The notes below the pieces were generated by a model. The model had not been told where the DNA came from and made no database searches. It was given only the letters and a program-made list of their open reading frames with translations. Positions 35,888 to 44,521 of a DNA stretch of 64,000 nucleotides are shown piece by piece (within the stretch, counting starts at the first letter, position 1; each line of letters opens with the position of its first letter). A program made the translations under genes and the position numbers. The DNA is from Tissierella praeacuta_A (GTDB lineage: Bacteria > Bacillota > Clostridia > Tissierellales > Tissierellaceae), in contig NZ_JBEBOY010000014.1 in NCBI RefSeq assembly GCF_040396155.1, positions 13,026 through 77,025 on the forward strand, in the 5' to 3' direction.

Positions 35888-36816
35888 TGAGTACCATCTT
35901 GTTAATGGCCTGTATCGGAATGGTTACAGGTTTTTTTATTTTGTTTAATATCTCACCAATGGAGTTTACAGATAATATCTTTAAAGGGTTAATGAACAAA
36001 CCTAAGAGTATTAAAGATCAGATTAATGAAACGACTAAACGAAAGAAGTTATCCTTTTTCAGACGTGAAATTATTGAGGTTCAGGAGATTTTAAGAATAA
36101 CAGGAAGAGAGAAGAAGTTCCCCATGCTTTGTGCCTTATCTCTTTTACTTTTTGCTATAGGAGGATCAATTGCAGTCATCCTTTGTAATTACTTTTTAGT
36201 CCCAGTAATGGCAATAGGCTTAATGTTTATACCATTTTGGTATGTTCGTATTACACAGACTCATTTTAAAAAGGCTATAGTAGCTGAACTTGAAACAGCA
36301 CTTAGTATTATTACAACAGCGTATTTAAGAAATGAAGATATATTAACTGCTGTAGAAGAAAATATGAATTATTTAAATCCGCCTGTATTATCTGTATTTA
36401 GGGAATTTATTTCAAGGATAAAGCTTATAAATCCAGATATTACAGCATCTTTGCAAGAGATGAAAGGAAGAATTGACAATGCAGTGTTTCAAGAGTGGTG
36501 TGATGCTTTAATTGCTTGCCAGTTTGACAGAAGTTTAAAGACCACATTAACTCCAATTGTAAACAAATTGTCTGATATGAGAGTGGTAAATGGGGAACTT
36601 GAAAATATGGTGTTTGAACCAAGGAAAGAATTTATTACCATGCAGATATTAGTTCTTGGAAATATTCCTCTTTTATATTTTCTCAATAAAGATTGGTATC
36701 ATACATTGATGCATACTGTAATGGGGCAGATTGTACTTGCAATATGTATTACTGCCATATTTATATCTACAGCTTTTGTAATCAAATTAACCCAACCAAT
36801 AGAGTATAGGAGGTAG
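35887..36816 (+). CDS. TadB-like inner membrane pilus assembly protein
   Basis: It encodes 309 residues with N-terminal membrane helices, a cytoplasmic T2SF-like helical region (AELETALSIITTAYLRNEDI, ISRIKLINPDITASL) and C-terminal helices. The position directly between TadA- and TadC-like genes supports TadB. These proteins form the membrane platform that couples to TadA. A short hairpin with T-run overlaps codons 8-17. Confidence 0.85.
   Translation: MSTILLMACIGMVTGFFILFNISPMEFTDNIFKGLMNKPKSIKDQINETTKRKKLSFFRREIIEVQEILRITGREKKFPMLCALSLLLFAIGGSIAVILCNYFLVPVMAIGLMFIPFWYVRITQTHFKKAIVAELETALSIITTAYLRNEDILTAVEENMNYLNPPVLSVFREFISRIKLINPDITASLQEMKGRIDNAVFQEWCDALIACQFDRSLKTTLTPIVNKLSDMRVVNGELENMVFEPRKEFITMQILVLGNIPLLYFLNKDWYHTLMHTVMGQIVLAICITAIFISTAFVIKLTQPIEYRR
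35909..35937 (+). terminator. Terminator-like hairpin at the start of the TadB-like gene
   Basis: CCTGTA (35909-35914) pairs with TACAGG (35925-35930), then seven T. The stem is short (6 bp), so this is weaker than the others. Confidence 0.45.
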
Positions 36817-36821
36817 ATAAG

Positions 36822-37694
36822 ATGACATTTTTAATTATTATCTTTGGAATACTCCTTGCTCTTGGACTGTTTTTTATAATGGCTGATATTTTAAGACTTC
36901 CAAGTATTGCCACACAAAAAGCCATGCAATCAGCAGAAAAAAAAGGAAAAGAAAAGACAAAAAGTATAGATATATTACTTCTAGGATGGGCAGTAAAACT
37001 GGCAAAATACATTCCCATTGATGAGTATAAAAGAAATAGAATGAAAAATACACTGAATGCCTCTGGAATAAATATGAATCCAGAAGAATATATGGCATCT
37101 GCTATCGTTAAATCAGGTTTAATTGCATTGGTTGTAATTCCTTGCCTTATGATATTACCTCTCTTAGCACCAATTATTGCATTTCTAAGTATCCTTATAT
37201 ATTTTAAAGAAATACGAAAAGCAGATGAAGAGCTAAAGGGAAAACGAGAAAGGATAGAAAGAGAACTGCCAAGATTTGTAGCAACCATTACCCAAGAATT
37301 AAAGGCCAGTAGAGATGTATTATCTATACTAGAAAATTTTAAGAAAAATGCAGGAGAGGATTTTGCAAATGAATTAGATATATTAACTGCGGATATGCGA
37401 TCCTCATCTTATGAAGCAGCCCTTACAAGGTTTGAAGCAAGGATAAACTCACCTATGTTATCAGATATTACTAGAGGGTTAATCGGTGTTCTTCGTGGAG
37501 ACGATGGATCAATGTATTTTCAAATGCTTTCCCATGATATGAAACAATTGGAACTTCAAAAATTAAAAGCTGAGGCTATGAAGATACCACCTAAGATTAG
37601 AGTATTCTCCTTTATAATGCTTATGTGTTTTATGATGACCTATATGGCTATTATCATCTATGAAATAATCCGCTCTTTCAGCGGATTGTTTTAG
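36822..37694 (+). CDS. TadC-like inner membrane pilus assembly protein
   Basis: It encodes 290 residues with the same layout as TadB: N-terminal helix, two central helices (GLIALVVIPCLMILPLLAPI), a T2SF-like domain (ELPRFVATITQELKASRDVL) and a C-terminal helix (FMMTYMAIIIYEIIRSF). It follows the TadB-like gene by 5 bp. The two together form the usual TadBC platform. It ends on a hairpin. Confidence 0.85.
   Translation: MTFLIIIFGILLALGLFFIMADILRLPSIATQKAMQSAEKKGKEKTKSIDILLLGWAVKLAKYIPIDEYKRNRMKNTLNASGINMNPEEYMASAIVKSGLIALVVIPCLMILPLLAPIIAFLSILIYFKEIRKADEELKGKRERIERELPRFVATITQELKASRDVLSILENFKKNAGEDFANELDILTADMRSSSYEAALTRFEARINSPMLSDITRGLIGVLRGDDGSMYFQMLSHDMKQLELQKLKAEAMKIPPKIRVFSFIMLMCFMMTYMAIIIYEIIRSFSGLF
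37667..37691 (+). terminator. Hairpin over the 3' end of the TadC-like gene
   Basis: AATCCGCT (37667-37674) pairs with AGCGGATT (37680-37687), followed by GTTTT; it overlaps the last codons. Confidence 0.6.
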
Positions 37695-37705
37695 GAGGTG
37701 CTTAA

Positions 37706-38101
37706 ATGCTAAAGGTATTAAGAACTAATAAAGGAGAAGGGTATATTGATGTAGCAGTACTTGTACTTTGTGTTATGCTTATTATTGCTCTTGCAGTAAA
37801 GGTATTTCCAGTATACATTATAAAACAGCAAATAGATACATTTGCAACAGAACTTGTTAGAGAAGCAGAGATAGCGGGAAGAGTAGGGGCAGAAACGACA
37901 AATAGGGAAATCTTATTAAGAGATAAAATGGGTATTACACCAATGGTTAAGTGGTCAAAATCAGGACAGATTCAGTTAAATGAAGAGATAACTGTAACTA
38001 TTACCTATGAAACTAATATTGGTCTGTTTGGAGGATTTGGTTCCTTCCCTATAACTTTACGGGCTGATGCTGCAGGGAAGTCAGAAGTATATTGGAAATA
38101 G
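37706..38101 (+). CDS. Pseudopilin-like protein (DUF4320-like)
   Basis: It encodes 131 residues. A short basic N-terminus ends in NKGEGYIDVAVLVL followed by a hydrophobic helix (CVMLIIALAVKVF) and a soluble C-terminal domain (FATELVREAEIAGRVG, FGGFGSFPITL). The GEGYID motif is shared with the two small pilin-like proteins, implying processing by the same A24 peptidase. It probably corresponds to a TadE-like minor pilin. RBS AGGAGG. Confidence 0.82.
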   Translation: MLKVLRTNKGEGYIDVAVLVLCVMLIIALAVKVFPVYIIKQQIDTFATELVREAEIAGRVGAETTNREILLRDKMGITPMVKWSKSGQIQLNEEITVTITYETNIGLFGGFGSFPITLRADAAGKSEVYWK

Positions 38102-38186
38102 GTGGATGATATATCTGTTTAAATAGGTAGTAAAAGTAAGAGAAGGTAGGAGTGAGTAAGAGAAAGTGAGAAGAGTAGGTGAAAGG

Positions 38187-38732
38187 ATGCAGAAGATCAG
38201 ACAAATATTAAGAGAAAAAAGAGGAAGCTCCTTTCCTTTAATTGTAGCTGTAACTTTGTGCCTTGTAATAATCATTACAGGTATATCCGAATATTTTAGA
38301 TTGATGATTATAGCACAAGGTGTTCGTGATGCAGTGCAAGATGCCGTAATCTCTACAGTAAATGATAATTATGATGATGTCTATCATGGAATTCGTGAAG
38401 GGTATTCAGGAGGATATCAGCCAGTAGCAGATGATTTCGAAGAATCCCTTGATTATGGAGATGTTTATAATAGATTAGATACAATTTTAGGTTTAGAGCG
38501 AAGTGACGGATACCATGTAAAAACTATATCAGATAATAAAATGGAGTTCAGAATATGGAACTTAGATGTGGATATAAGGAATGCACCTATTGGAACAAGA
38601 GATACAGCAAGTTCAAGATTTAAGGTTGATTGCACCATTATGCTTGAAGTACCAGTATCCTTTGGAGGTAAACTTCTTCCTAGTATGAAGATACGAATAA
38701 AGACAAGTGGGGGATATACCCCTAAGTTTTAA
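38187..38732 (+). CDS. TadE/TadF-like pseudopilin
   Basis: It encodes 181 residues. A basic N-terminus (QKIRQILREKRGSS) is followed by one hydrophobic helix (FPLIVAVTLCLVIIITGI) then a soluble domain. The Gly just before the helix fits a prepilin-type site, but the GEGYID motif is absent. The frame is open from GTG at 38166; AGGTG fits the ATG at 38187. It is in the position of a minor pilin. Confidence 0.75.
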   Translation: MQKIRQILREKRGSSFPLIVAVTLCLVIIITGISEYFRLMIIAQGVRDAVQDAVISTVNDNYDDVYHGIREGYSGGYQPVADDFEESLDYGDVYNRLDTILGLERSDGYHVKTISDNKMEFRIWNLDVDIRNAPIGTRDTASSRFKVDCTIMLEVPVSFGGKLLPSMKIRIKTSGGYTPKF

Positions 38733-38816
38733 GAGTTTAGAAAATATGAATAGACATTTGAAGACTCTTGTGGTAGGGTGTGAATTATAAGAAGCGGAAA
38801 AAGGAGGCAGAAATCT

Positions 38817-39428
38817 ATGAAGAATATAAGTGATAAAACTAAAAAGTGGCTTGTAGTTACCGGAGGTTTGGTGATTTGTGCAATGCTTATACTTATGATA
38901 AGCTCACAGTTTAGAAAAGAACCAATAGAGGATACACTGCCAAATCAAAATATAGAAGTTGATGATGTAACAATAGAAAAACCAAAGGATACCGAAAAGG
39001 CAGAGAAAGAAGAAGTAACGAATGATGAAGATAAAACGGATAATGAAAAAGAAGATGAAATTATAGTACCACCAATTAAAACTCCAGATACACAGTCTAC
39101 AAATAAAAATGGTGTAGATAAGGGAACAGAGCAGACTATTCAAAAAAATGTTGAAAAGCCTAAAGAGCCTACAAAAGAACAGCTAACAGATCCAACACAA
39201 AAACCTAGCGGTGAAAAGGTAACAGAGCCACCTGTAAATGTGGATCACGAGAAGGTAGAGAAACCTGAAGAGTTACCAAAACAAAAGGATGAACCAAAGG
39301 GTGGAGATAAAAAAGATGGTAAGATTTACGTGCCTGGATTTGGATGGATTGATGATATTGGAGAAGGTGAAGGAACTAAAGCTGAAGATATGTATGAGAA
39401 TGGTAACAAAGTAGGAAATATGGATTAA
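38817..39428 (+). CDS. Membrane-anchored Pro/Glu/Lys-rich stalk protein
   Basis: It encodes 203 residues. One N-terminal membrane helix (WLVVTGGLVICAMLILMI) is followed by about 150 low-complexity residues rich in Glu, Lys, Pro and Thr. The conserved C-terminal motif is KIYVPGFGWIDDIGEGEG. It resembles DUF6550 ICE proteins. The extended charged region could span the cell wall. RBS AAAGGAGG. Confidence 0.75.
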   Translation: MKNISDKTKKWLVVTGGLVICAMLILMISSQFRKEPIEDTLPNQNIEVDDVTIEKPKDTEKAEKEEVTNDEDKTDNEKEDEIIVPPIKTPDTQSTNKNGVDKGTEQTIQKNVEKPKEPTKEQLTDPTQKPSGEKVTEPPVNVDHEKVEKPEELPKQKDEPKGGDKKDGKIYVPGFGWIDDIGEGEGTKAEDMYENGNKVGNMD

Positions 39429-39444
39429 ATACAAATAGCAAGAT

Positions 39445-39472
39445 AAACACTGTAGAAATGCAGTGTTTTTTT
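39445..39472 (+). terminator. Terminator after the pilus-like module
   Basis: AAACACTG (39445-39452) pairs with CAGTGTTT (39461-39468), followed by more T. Confidence 0.8.
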
Positions 39473-39492
39473 CTTTGCAGAAAGGAGATTCC

Positions 39493-41184
39493 ATGAAGAG
39501 AATATTAACGTTTTTTATAGCCATTTTGATGATACTTAATTTAATAATACCTATTTCTGTACTTGCAGTTGGAGATGGAAACATAGATTCAGGCGGTGGA
39601 GGAATGGGAAGTGGTACAAATGACAATAAATGGTCACCTGGATATGATGGGGTGAGAGTGACTATAGTTCGTGCCAATAATCATTCAGTGGTAACAACTC
39701 CCATTGATTTAACTAATAAACAACCTGCTAATGTTCGCTTACATTTTGGGAAGGTTAGTAAATTAAATTATAACGGAGGGAGATCCATTTCACCTAGTAG
39801 TGATAGTTACTCTTTTATTAATCCTTCACAGTCCATCCCTAAAATAGTAAGTACAGATGGGAAAAACAATATAGATGCAATAAAAAGCTATTTTACAGAT
39901 GAGCAGGTTATTCGTTCAATTGCATCTCGTACAGGAATGGATTATGACATATTAATTGGTGGAGATTATAAATTACTTCTAGAACCTATGGCATATTATA
40001 CATTCCAAGGGGTTATGGTTGCTACAACAGCAACAGAAGCAGCTATGTATGATGAAAAACTGAGTGGGGGACTTAGGAGTAAGATGGTATCCTTATCTCA
40101 TAAGAACTTGCCTCTTGCTATGTTTTTAGAGGTAGGGGATTTAGGATATCCTGCGTGGAAGGGTAGTACATCAACTCCTGCTTCTAATGCGGATATAAAA
40201 TCTTCTCTAGGCCTTGGGATTGTACGTTTTACAGAGAAACCAGAACCACCAGTTGTAAGCACATATGATTATGAATACAGAGTAAATACTGAGGTAATCA
40301 CATCTGTAATGGTAAGTGGAGGGCAGTCTGATCCTGATAATCCAACCTATGTGAGTTTTGAAATTGAAGCTAGAACCTACACTGTTGGAAATATATATTA
40401 TCCTAGAGGTGATTCGCAGCTTGCTTGGGTAAAATGGATCACTCCTGATACAGAACAGGATATGATTATTAATGTAAGTGTACATGGTTCAGGAAGTACA
40501 ACAAAATCGATTATCAATGTAAGGATTGTTGATTTAGATAAGAATCCGCCTCCAAATCCTGTAGCTGATGATAGAAATGATACATTCTCACATGCTCCTG
40601 TTCCAAATAGAGAGCAGAAAACAACAGCTAATTGGAGCATATGGAGTCCATGGTGGCAAGAGTATTGGGTATGGCATAGAACTGGGGAAGATTCAGGATA
40701 TTGGTGTGACCATGGATGGTGGGAGTTTGACCTTGACCAATATAGTGCAAGACTTTCTGCTGATATGAGAATTACAAATGATAGTAAGAATCCTACTGCA
40801 AGCGGAAGTACTTTTAAAAGTGGATATGGCATTAATCAATTAGTAACATGCAATGTGAGTAGTAATCAAAGTTCTGCAATTACCTATCCTCAAAATGCTG
40901 TTTCTTACTTCCCAGAATTTCAATATGAAATCTATTGGAGGTTGTTAGATCGCACATCTAGTGGTTCAAGTCCGAAATTTGAATTTAAGAAAAATAAGTA
41001 TTCCACATATAAGAACCGTACACATTTTACTCCCATATGGATGCCAGATGGAGCATATACAGTAAATACTTGGGTCATAGATTCTTGGACTCCTGATGGA
41101 ATGCTCTCTATGAACCTTGCAGACTCACTTACAATAAGGGGAAATCTATGGCAAGACTGGCACATTGCGCCTCTAAAACCTTAA
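39493..41184 (+). CDS. Large secreted protein of unknown function
   Basis: It encodes 563 residues with a clear signal peptide (RILTFFIAILMILNLIIPI, cleavage near LAVG). The mature part begins with a Gly-rich stretch, then beta-rich domains. A Trp-rich section occurs near residues 385-425 (WSIWSPWWQEYWVWHR). No membrane anchor, SLH or LPXTG motif is visible. Similar proteins occur at this place in clostridial ICEs, possibly as pilus tip or mating-pair surface protein. The frame is open from GTG at 39463; AAAGGAG favours the ATG at 39493. Confidence 0.78.
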   Translation: MKRILTFFIAILMILNLIIPISVLAVGDGNIDSGGGGMGSGTNDNKWSPGYDGVRVTIVRANNHSVVTTPIDLTNKQPANVRLHFGKVSKLNYNGGRSISPSSDSYSFINPSQSIPKIVSTDGKNNIDAIKSYFTDEQVIRSIASRTGMDYDILIGGDYKLLLEPMAYYTFQGVMVATTATEAAMYDEKLSGGLRSKMVSLSHKNLPLAMFLEVGDLGYPAWKGSTSTPASNADIKSSLGLGIVRFTEKPEPPVVSTYDYEYRVNTEVITSVMVSGGQSDPDNPTYVSFEIEARTYTVGNIYYPRGDSQLAWVKWITPDTEQDMIINVSVHGSGSTTKSIINVRIVDLDKNPPPNPVADDRNDTFSHAPVPNREQKTTANWSIWSPWWQEYWVWHRTGEDSGYWCDHGWWEFDLDQYSARLSADMRITNDSKNPTASGSTFKSGYGINQLVTCNVSSNQSSAITYPQNAVSYFPEFQYEIYWRLLDRTSSGSSPKFEFKKNKYSTYKNRTHFTPIWMPDGAYTVNTWVIDSWTPDGMLSMNLADSLTIRGNLWQDWHIAPLKP

Positions 41185-41209
41185 ATACAGAAAAAGAAAG
41201 GTGGATTTT

Positions 41210-41444
41210 ATGAAGAGATATAAGAGAAGTACATTAGCTATATGTATAGTATTAATGTTTACTTTAATGTTTAGTACTACAGCTTTTGCTGCAGGTTCGG
41301 GAGATGTAGCAGGTGCAATCGAGGGTACTTGGAAAGATGCATCCGGGCAAATTAAGACTGTAGTTAATAAAGTTGTGTTTCCTGCAATAGATCTTATTTT
41401 AGCAGTGTTTTTCTTTGCTAAACTCGGTATGGCTTATTTTGATT
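41210..41444 (+). CDS. DUF3852-like protein, 5' exon (split by a group II intron)
   Basis: The exon encodes 78 residues plus one base of a DUF3852-like membrane protein (VirB2/pilin-like position in Tn1549-type ICEs): signal-like N-terminus, FAAGSGDVAGAIEGTWKDAS, and a hydrophobic helix ending GMAYFD. The next bases start the intron (GTGCG). Joined to the exon at 43969-44075 it gives an in-frame 113-residue protein with the expected ..YFDYRKHGQFEW.. junction. Unspliced, the frame ends after seven intron codons. Confidence 0.85.
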
Positions 41445-42047
41445 GTGCGCCCGTAAAGGCTATCTAATAATTGTGGAACTAGCAATCCAACAGGCTTGTG
41501 CTTTAATGCTTGTCATCAACCAATTTACCTGAGAGAGAAATCTTATAGGGGAAAATAGCATATTGGTAAAGCCATAAGTTGAGAAGTCGTCATCTCACGA
41601 CTGAATGGCAAGATGAAAAGAATTATATGAGGATAAAGGTCATACTACTTGAACCGCAGTCTAAAGGGCTTATATAGGAGCTAAAACTCAAGACGGCTAT
41701 AAGAGTTTTATTGCATATCTGTATTATATTAATCGAGTAAATACAGCCAGAGCTATATGCAACCTAACCACATAAATGGTAAAGGACGGAAACGGTATCC
41801 GACAATAATTCAAGCTATTATTATTTAGTTAAACGGGGATTACCTAACCCAAAACGCTGGTAAAAACTAGCTATGTGTAATGCCGAAAGGTGATAAATTT
41901 CAAGAGTAAAATCGAGAAAGATGACACTGAATATTTGGTATGGTAACGGAGCTTCCGTAGTAGTCCGAACAGGATAACGACCTGTACATGGCGAAGGGAA
42001 GCAGTTTGTTATCTTAACATTAAAGAAAGGAAGATGTGTGATACATT

Positions 42048-43865
42048 ATGAGAAATCCAATCAATGTGTTAAGCAGTTTACAATCCCATAGCTCTAATAA
42101 ATCATATGAATATGAAAGGTTATACAGAAATTTGTATAACAGAGACTTTTATTTACTTGCATACCAAAACATTTATGCAAACAATGGTAATATGACAAAA
42201 GGAACAGATGAGCAGACAATAGACGCTATGAGTTTAGAAAGAATTGATAAGCTTATAGCAAGCCTAAGAACTGAAGAATATCAACCAAATCCCTCAAGGA
42301 GAACATATATCCCTAAGAAAAATGGGAAAATGCGTCCTCTTGGTATTCCATCATTTGATGACAAACTAATACAGGAAGTAATTCGTATGTTATTACAAGC
42401 TATTTATGAAGGATACTTTGAAAAATCATCTCATGGATTTAGACCAGGCAGAAGTTGTCATACAGCACTTGATAGCATACAAAAATCATTTACTGGAACA
42501 AGGTGGTTTGTAGAAGGTGATATTAAAGGTTTTTTTGATAATATCGACCATAAAGTTATGATAGGAATAATGTCAAAAAGAATTAAGGATAATAGGTTCT
42601 TGCGATTGATAAATAAATTCTTAAAGGCAGGATATTTAGAAGAATGGACATATCATAACACCTATAGTGGGACACCACAAGGAGGTATTATCAGTCCTAT
42701 TCTTGCTAATATATATCTTGATGAATTTGATAAATATATGCAAGAACTAAAATCAGAATTTGATAAGGGTAAGAGAAGAAAAATATTACCACAAGCATTA
42801 AAATTAGAAAGCTTAAAGGGAAGACTTGCTAAGAAATTAAAACAGACAGAGGATGAAAACCAAAGAACAGAGTTAATAGAACAAATCAAAGTAGTGACAA
42901 AGGAAAAACAGAATATTCCATACAGTGACCCTATGGACATAGATTTTAAGCGACTTCAATATGTAAGATATTGTGATGATTTTATAATAGGGATTATAGG
43001 AAGTAAAGCAGATGCACAAGAAATAAAAGATAAAATAGCATTATTTCTTAAAGACAATCTTAAATTGGAGTTATCAATAGAAAAAACATTAATTACAAAT
43101 GCTCAAAATAAAGCACGATTTTTAGGATATGATATTTCAGTTAGGCAAAATAATGTTGTTAAAAAGAATGATAAAGGCATCAAATCAAGAGTTTTAAATG
43201 GTAGTGTGTCTTTGGAAATGCCAACTGAAAAAATGAGAGATAAGCTATTAGAATATGGTGCTATGACTATTGAAAGAACTGTATATGGAAAAGAGAATTG
43301 GAAAGCTAAATCAAGATATTATCTAAAAGATAATGATGACCTTGAAATCTTAGAGCAATATAATAGTGAAATTAGAGGTTTCAGGAACTATTACAGCTTA
43401 GCCAATAATTCCTCATGGGCAAATTCCTTTGGATATATTATGCAATATAGCATGTTTAAAACCTATGCAACAAAATACAGAATATCTATGAGTAAAGCAA
43501 TAGATAAAATGCGTATAGGAAAAAACTTTGGTATTCATTTTAAAAATAAGAAAGGGGAAGAAAAAATACGTCTGTTTTATAATGAAGGTTTTGCTAGAAA
43601 ACCCTTAGCTAGAACTTCAAATGTTGATATTATACCAAAAACGGTAATGTATTCAAGTAAAACAAGTTTAAAAAATAGGCTAGAAGCAAATATCTGTGAA
43701 TTTTGTGGTAAAGGTAATTGTAAAATAGAAATACATCATGTTCATAAACTAAAAGATTTAAAAGGTAAGAGCTATTGGGAAAAATTCATGATTGCAAGAA
43801 ATAGAAAAACCATGGCATTATGTATAAAATGTCATACAGACTTGCATTTAGGTAAACTGAATTAA
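42048..43865 (+). CDS. ltrA: Group II intron reverse transcriptase/maturase (LtrA-like)
   Basis: It encodes 605 residues. Reverse transcriptase motifs: GTPQGGIISPILANIYL, the catalytic YVRYCDDFIIGI (YxDD, near residue 308). A maturase (X) domain follows (EIRGFRNYYSLANN). The C-terminal HNH endonuclease has CEFCGKGNCKIEIHHVHKL and CIKCHTDLHLG. All catalytic residues appear present, so the intron may be mobile. It lies in intron domain IV; RBS GAAAGGAAG. Confidence 0.95.
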   Translation: MRNPINVLSSLQSHSSNKSYEYERLYRNLYNRDFYLLAYQNIYANNGNMTKGTDEQTIDAMSLERIDKLIASLRTEEYQPNPSRRTYIPKKNGKMRPLGIPSFDDKLIQEVIRMLLQAIYEGYFEKSSHGFRPGRSCHTALDSIQKSFTGTRWFVEGDIKGFFDNIDHKVMIGIMSKRIKDNRFLRLINKFLKAGYLEEWTYHNTYSGTPQGGIISPILANIYLDEFDKYMQELKSEFDKGKRRKILPQALKLESLKGRLAKKLKQTEDENQRTELIEQIKVVTKEKQNIPYSDPMDIDFKRLQYVRYCDDFIIGIIGSKADAQEIKDKIALFLKDNLKLELSIEKTLITNAQNKARFLGYDISVRQNNVVKKNDKGIKSRVLNGSVSLEMPTEKMRDKLLEYGAMTIERTVYGKENWKAKSRYYLKDNDDLEILEQYNSEIRGFRNYYSLANNSSWANSFGYIMQYSMFKTYATKYRISMSKAIDKMRIGKNFGIHFKNKKGEEKIRLFYNEGFARKPLARTSNVDIIPKTVMYSSKTSLKNRLEANICEFCGKGNCKIEIHHVHKLKDLKGKSYWEKFMIARNRKTMALCIKCHTDLHLGKLN

Positions 43866-43873
43866 CAAATGGA

Positions 43874-43907
43874 GAGCCGTATACATCGAGAGGTGTACGT
43901 ACGGTTC
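43874..43907 (+). ncRNA. Group II intron domain V
   Basis: The 34-nt hairpin begins GAGCCGT and ends ACGGTTC, with the catalytic AGC triad at 43875-43877 and a GAGA loop. It is followed by domain VI and the 3' splice site. Confidence 0.92.
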
Positions 43908-43968
43908 GGGGGCGAGTATTTGAAAACCTACCATAGCAATATGGCAAGGCGTTGGATACTTAGCCCAC

Positions 43969-44075
43969 ATCGAAAACATGGACAATTTGAGTGGAGTGGG
44001 CCAGCGATTTTGTTTGCATGTTTGGTATTCACCCTAACAGCTCCAACATATATTTGGAAGATACTCGGGATGTAA
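43969..44075 (+). CDS. DUF3852-like protein, 3' exon
   Basis: This is the 107-nt second exon of the intron-split gene. With the first exon it reads YRKHGQFEWSGPAILFACLV and ends IWKILGM, a second membrane helix. It has no RBS of its own. The upstream continuation of this frame through intron domains V/VI is an artefact. Confidence 0.85.
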
Positions 44076-44079
44076 TAAA

Positions 44080-44115
44080 AGAGTAGGATGTATCCATTTG
44101 GATTCATCCTACTCT
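44080..44115 (-). terminator. Terminator between convergent genes
   Basis: AGAGTAGGATG (44080-44090) pairs with CATCCTACTCT (44105-44115), with ATCC/GGAT inside. The T-run is on the minus strand side, so it mainly ends the minus-strand gene. Confidence 0.8.
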
Positions 44116-44134
44116 ATAAATTGAAATTTGTAAT

Positions 44135-44335
44135 TTATTTTATCTTTTTATTATTACTATCTAAGATAGAACCAACAATAATACCAATAATCATTCCTAA
44201 TCCAGCTCCTAAAGGTATGCCAAATGTAAAGTTACTTTTATTCATGATAATGCCTATAATAATTCCTACACCAGCACCAAAGCATAATCCAAGGGATATA
44301 CCTATTGCTAAGTATTTATTTGTATCTTTTTTCAT
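44135..44335 (-). CDS. Glycine-zipper membrane protein
   Basis: It encodes 66 residues on the minus strand: KKDTNKYLAIGISLGLCFGA, then two hydrophobic helices rich in Gly repeats (GVGIIIGII, GAGLGMIIGIIVG), ending NNKKIK. GAAGAGG lies just upstream of ATG at 44335, and a minus-strand terminator follows the stop, so it looks like a real, self-contained gene. It is the only clear minus-strand gene in the ICE part. The function is unknown; it may be cargo or an exclusion-like protein. Confidence 0.72.
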   Translation of the reverse strand: MKKDTNKYLAIGISLGLCFGAGVGIIIGIIMNKSNFTFGIPLGAGLGMIIGIIVGSILDSNNKKIK

Positions 44336-44463
44336 GTTATACCTCTTCCATAAATTCTTGTCTGTCAATATAATATCATATTCCGTTGCTATCTTCAAGC
44401 AATCTGTGAGTATTGACTAATATATACTCGGTATTAACTAGCTTTGAAAAGTATCACTTATTC

Positions 44464-44494
44464 TGTACATCTAACAGCAAGATGTACATTTTTT
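44464..44494 (+). terminator. Leader hairpin before the TrbL-like gene
   Basis: TGTACATC (44464-44471) pairs with GATGTACA (44481-44488), followed by six T. Confidence 0.75.
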
Positions 44495-44521
44495 ATTTCT
44501 TTGAAAGGAGGCAATAGTGAA

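Larger units (their letters stand above)
41445..43968 (+). mobile_element. Group II intron with intron-encoded maturase
   Basis: The 5' end GTGCG (41445-41449) matches the GUGYG consensus and the 3' end CCCAC fits the AY rule. About 600 bp of structured RNA (domains I-III) precede the maturase gene, and a canonical 34-nt domain V (43874-43907) and domain VI follow it. Length is 2524 bp. Removal joins two exons exactly in frame. It has the same orientation as the host gene, so it can splice from the operon mRNA. Confidence 0.92.

Noticed and set aside
41445..41467. Natural C-terminus of the DUF3852-like protein ending in intron codons
   Set aside because: The codons after 41444 belong to the intron 5' end (GTGCG); homologues continue with the sequence found after 43968.
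43869..44075. Separate 68-codon gene after the maturase
   Set aside because: Its first half is intron domains V and VI; only the part from 43969 is protein-coding, as the second exon.
44088..44420. Plus-strand 110-codon frame over the glycine-zipper gene
   Set aside because: It is the reverse shadow of the better-supported minus-strand gene, which has an RBS and terminator; the plus-strand frame has neither.
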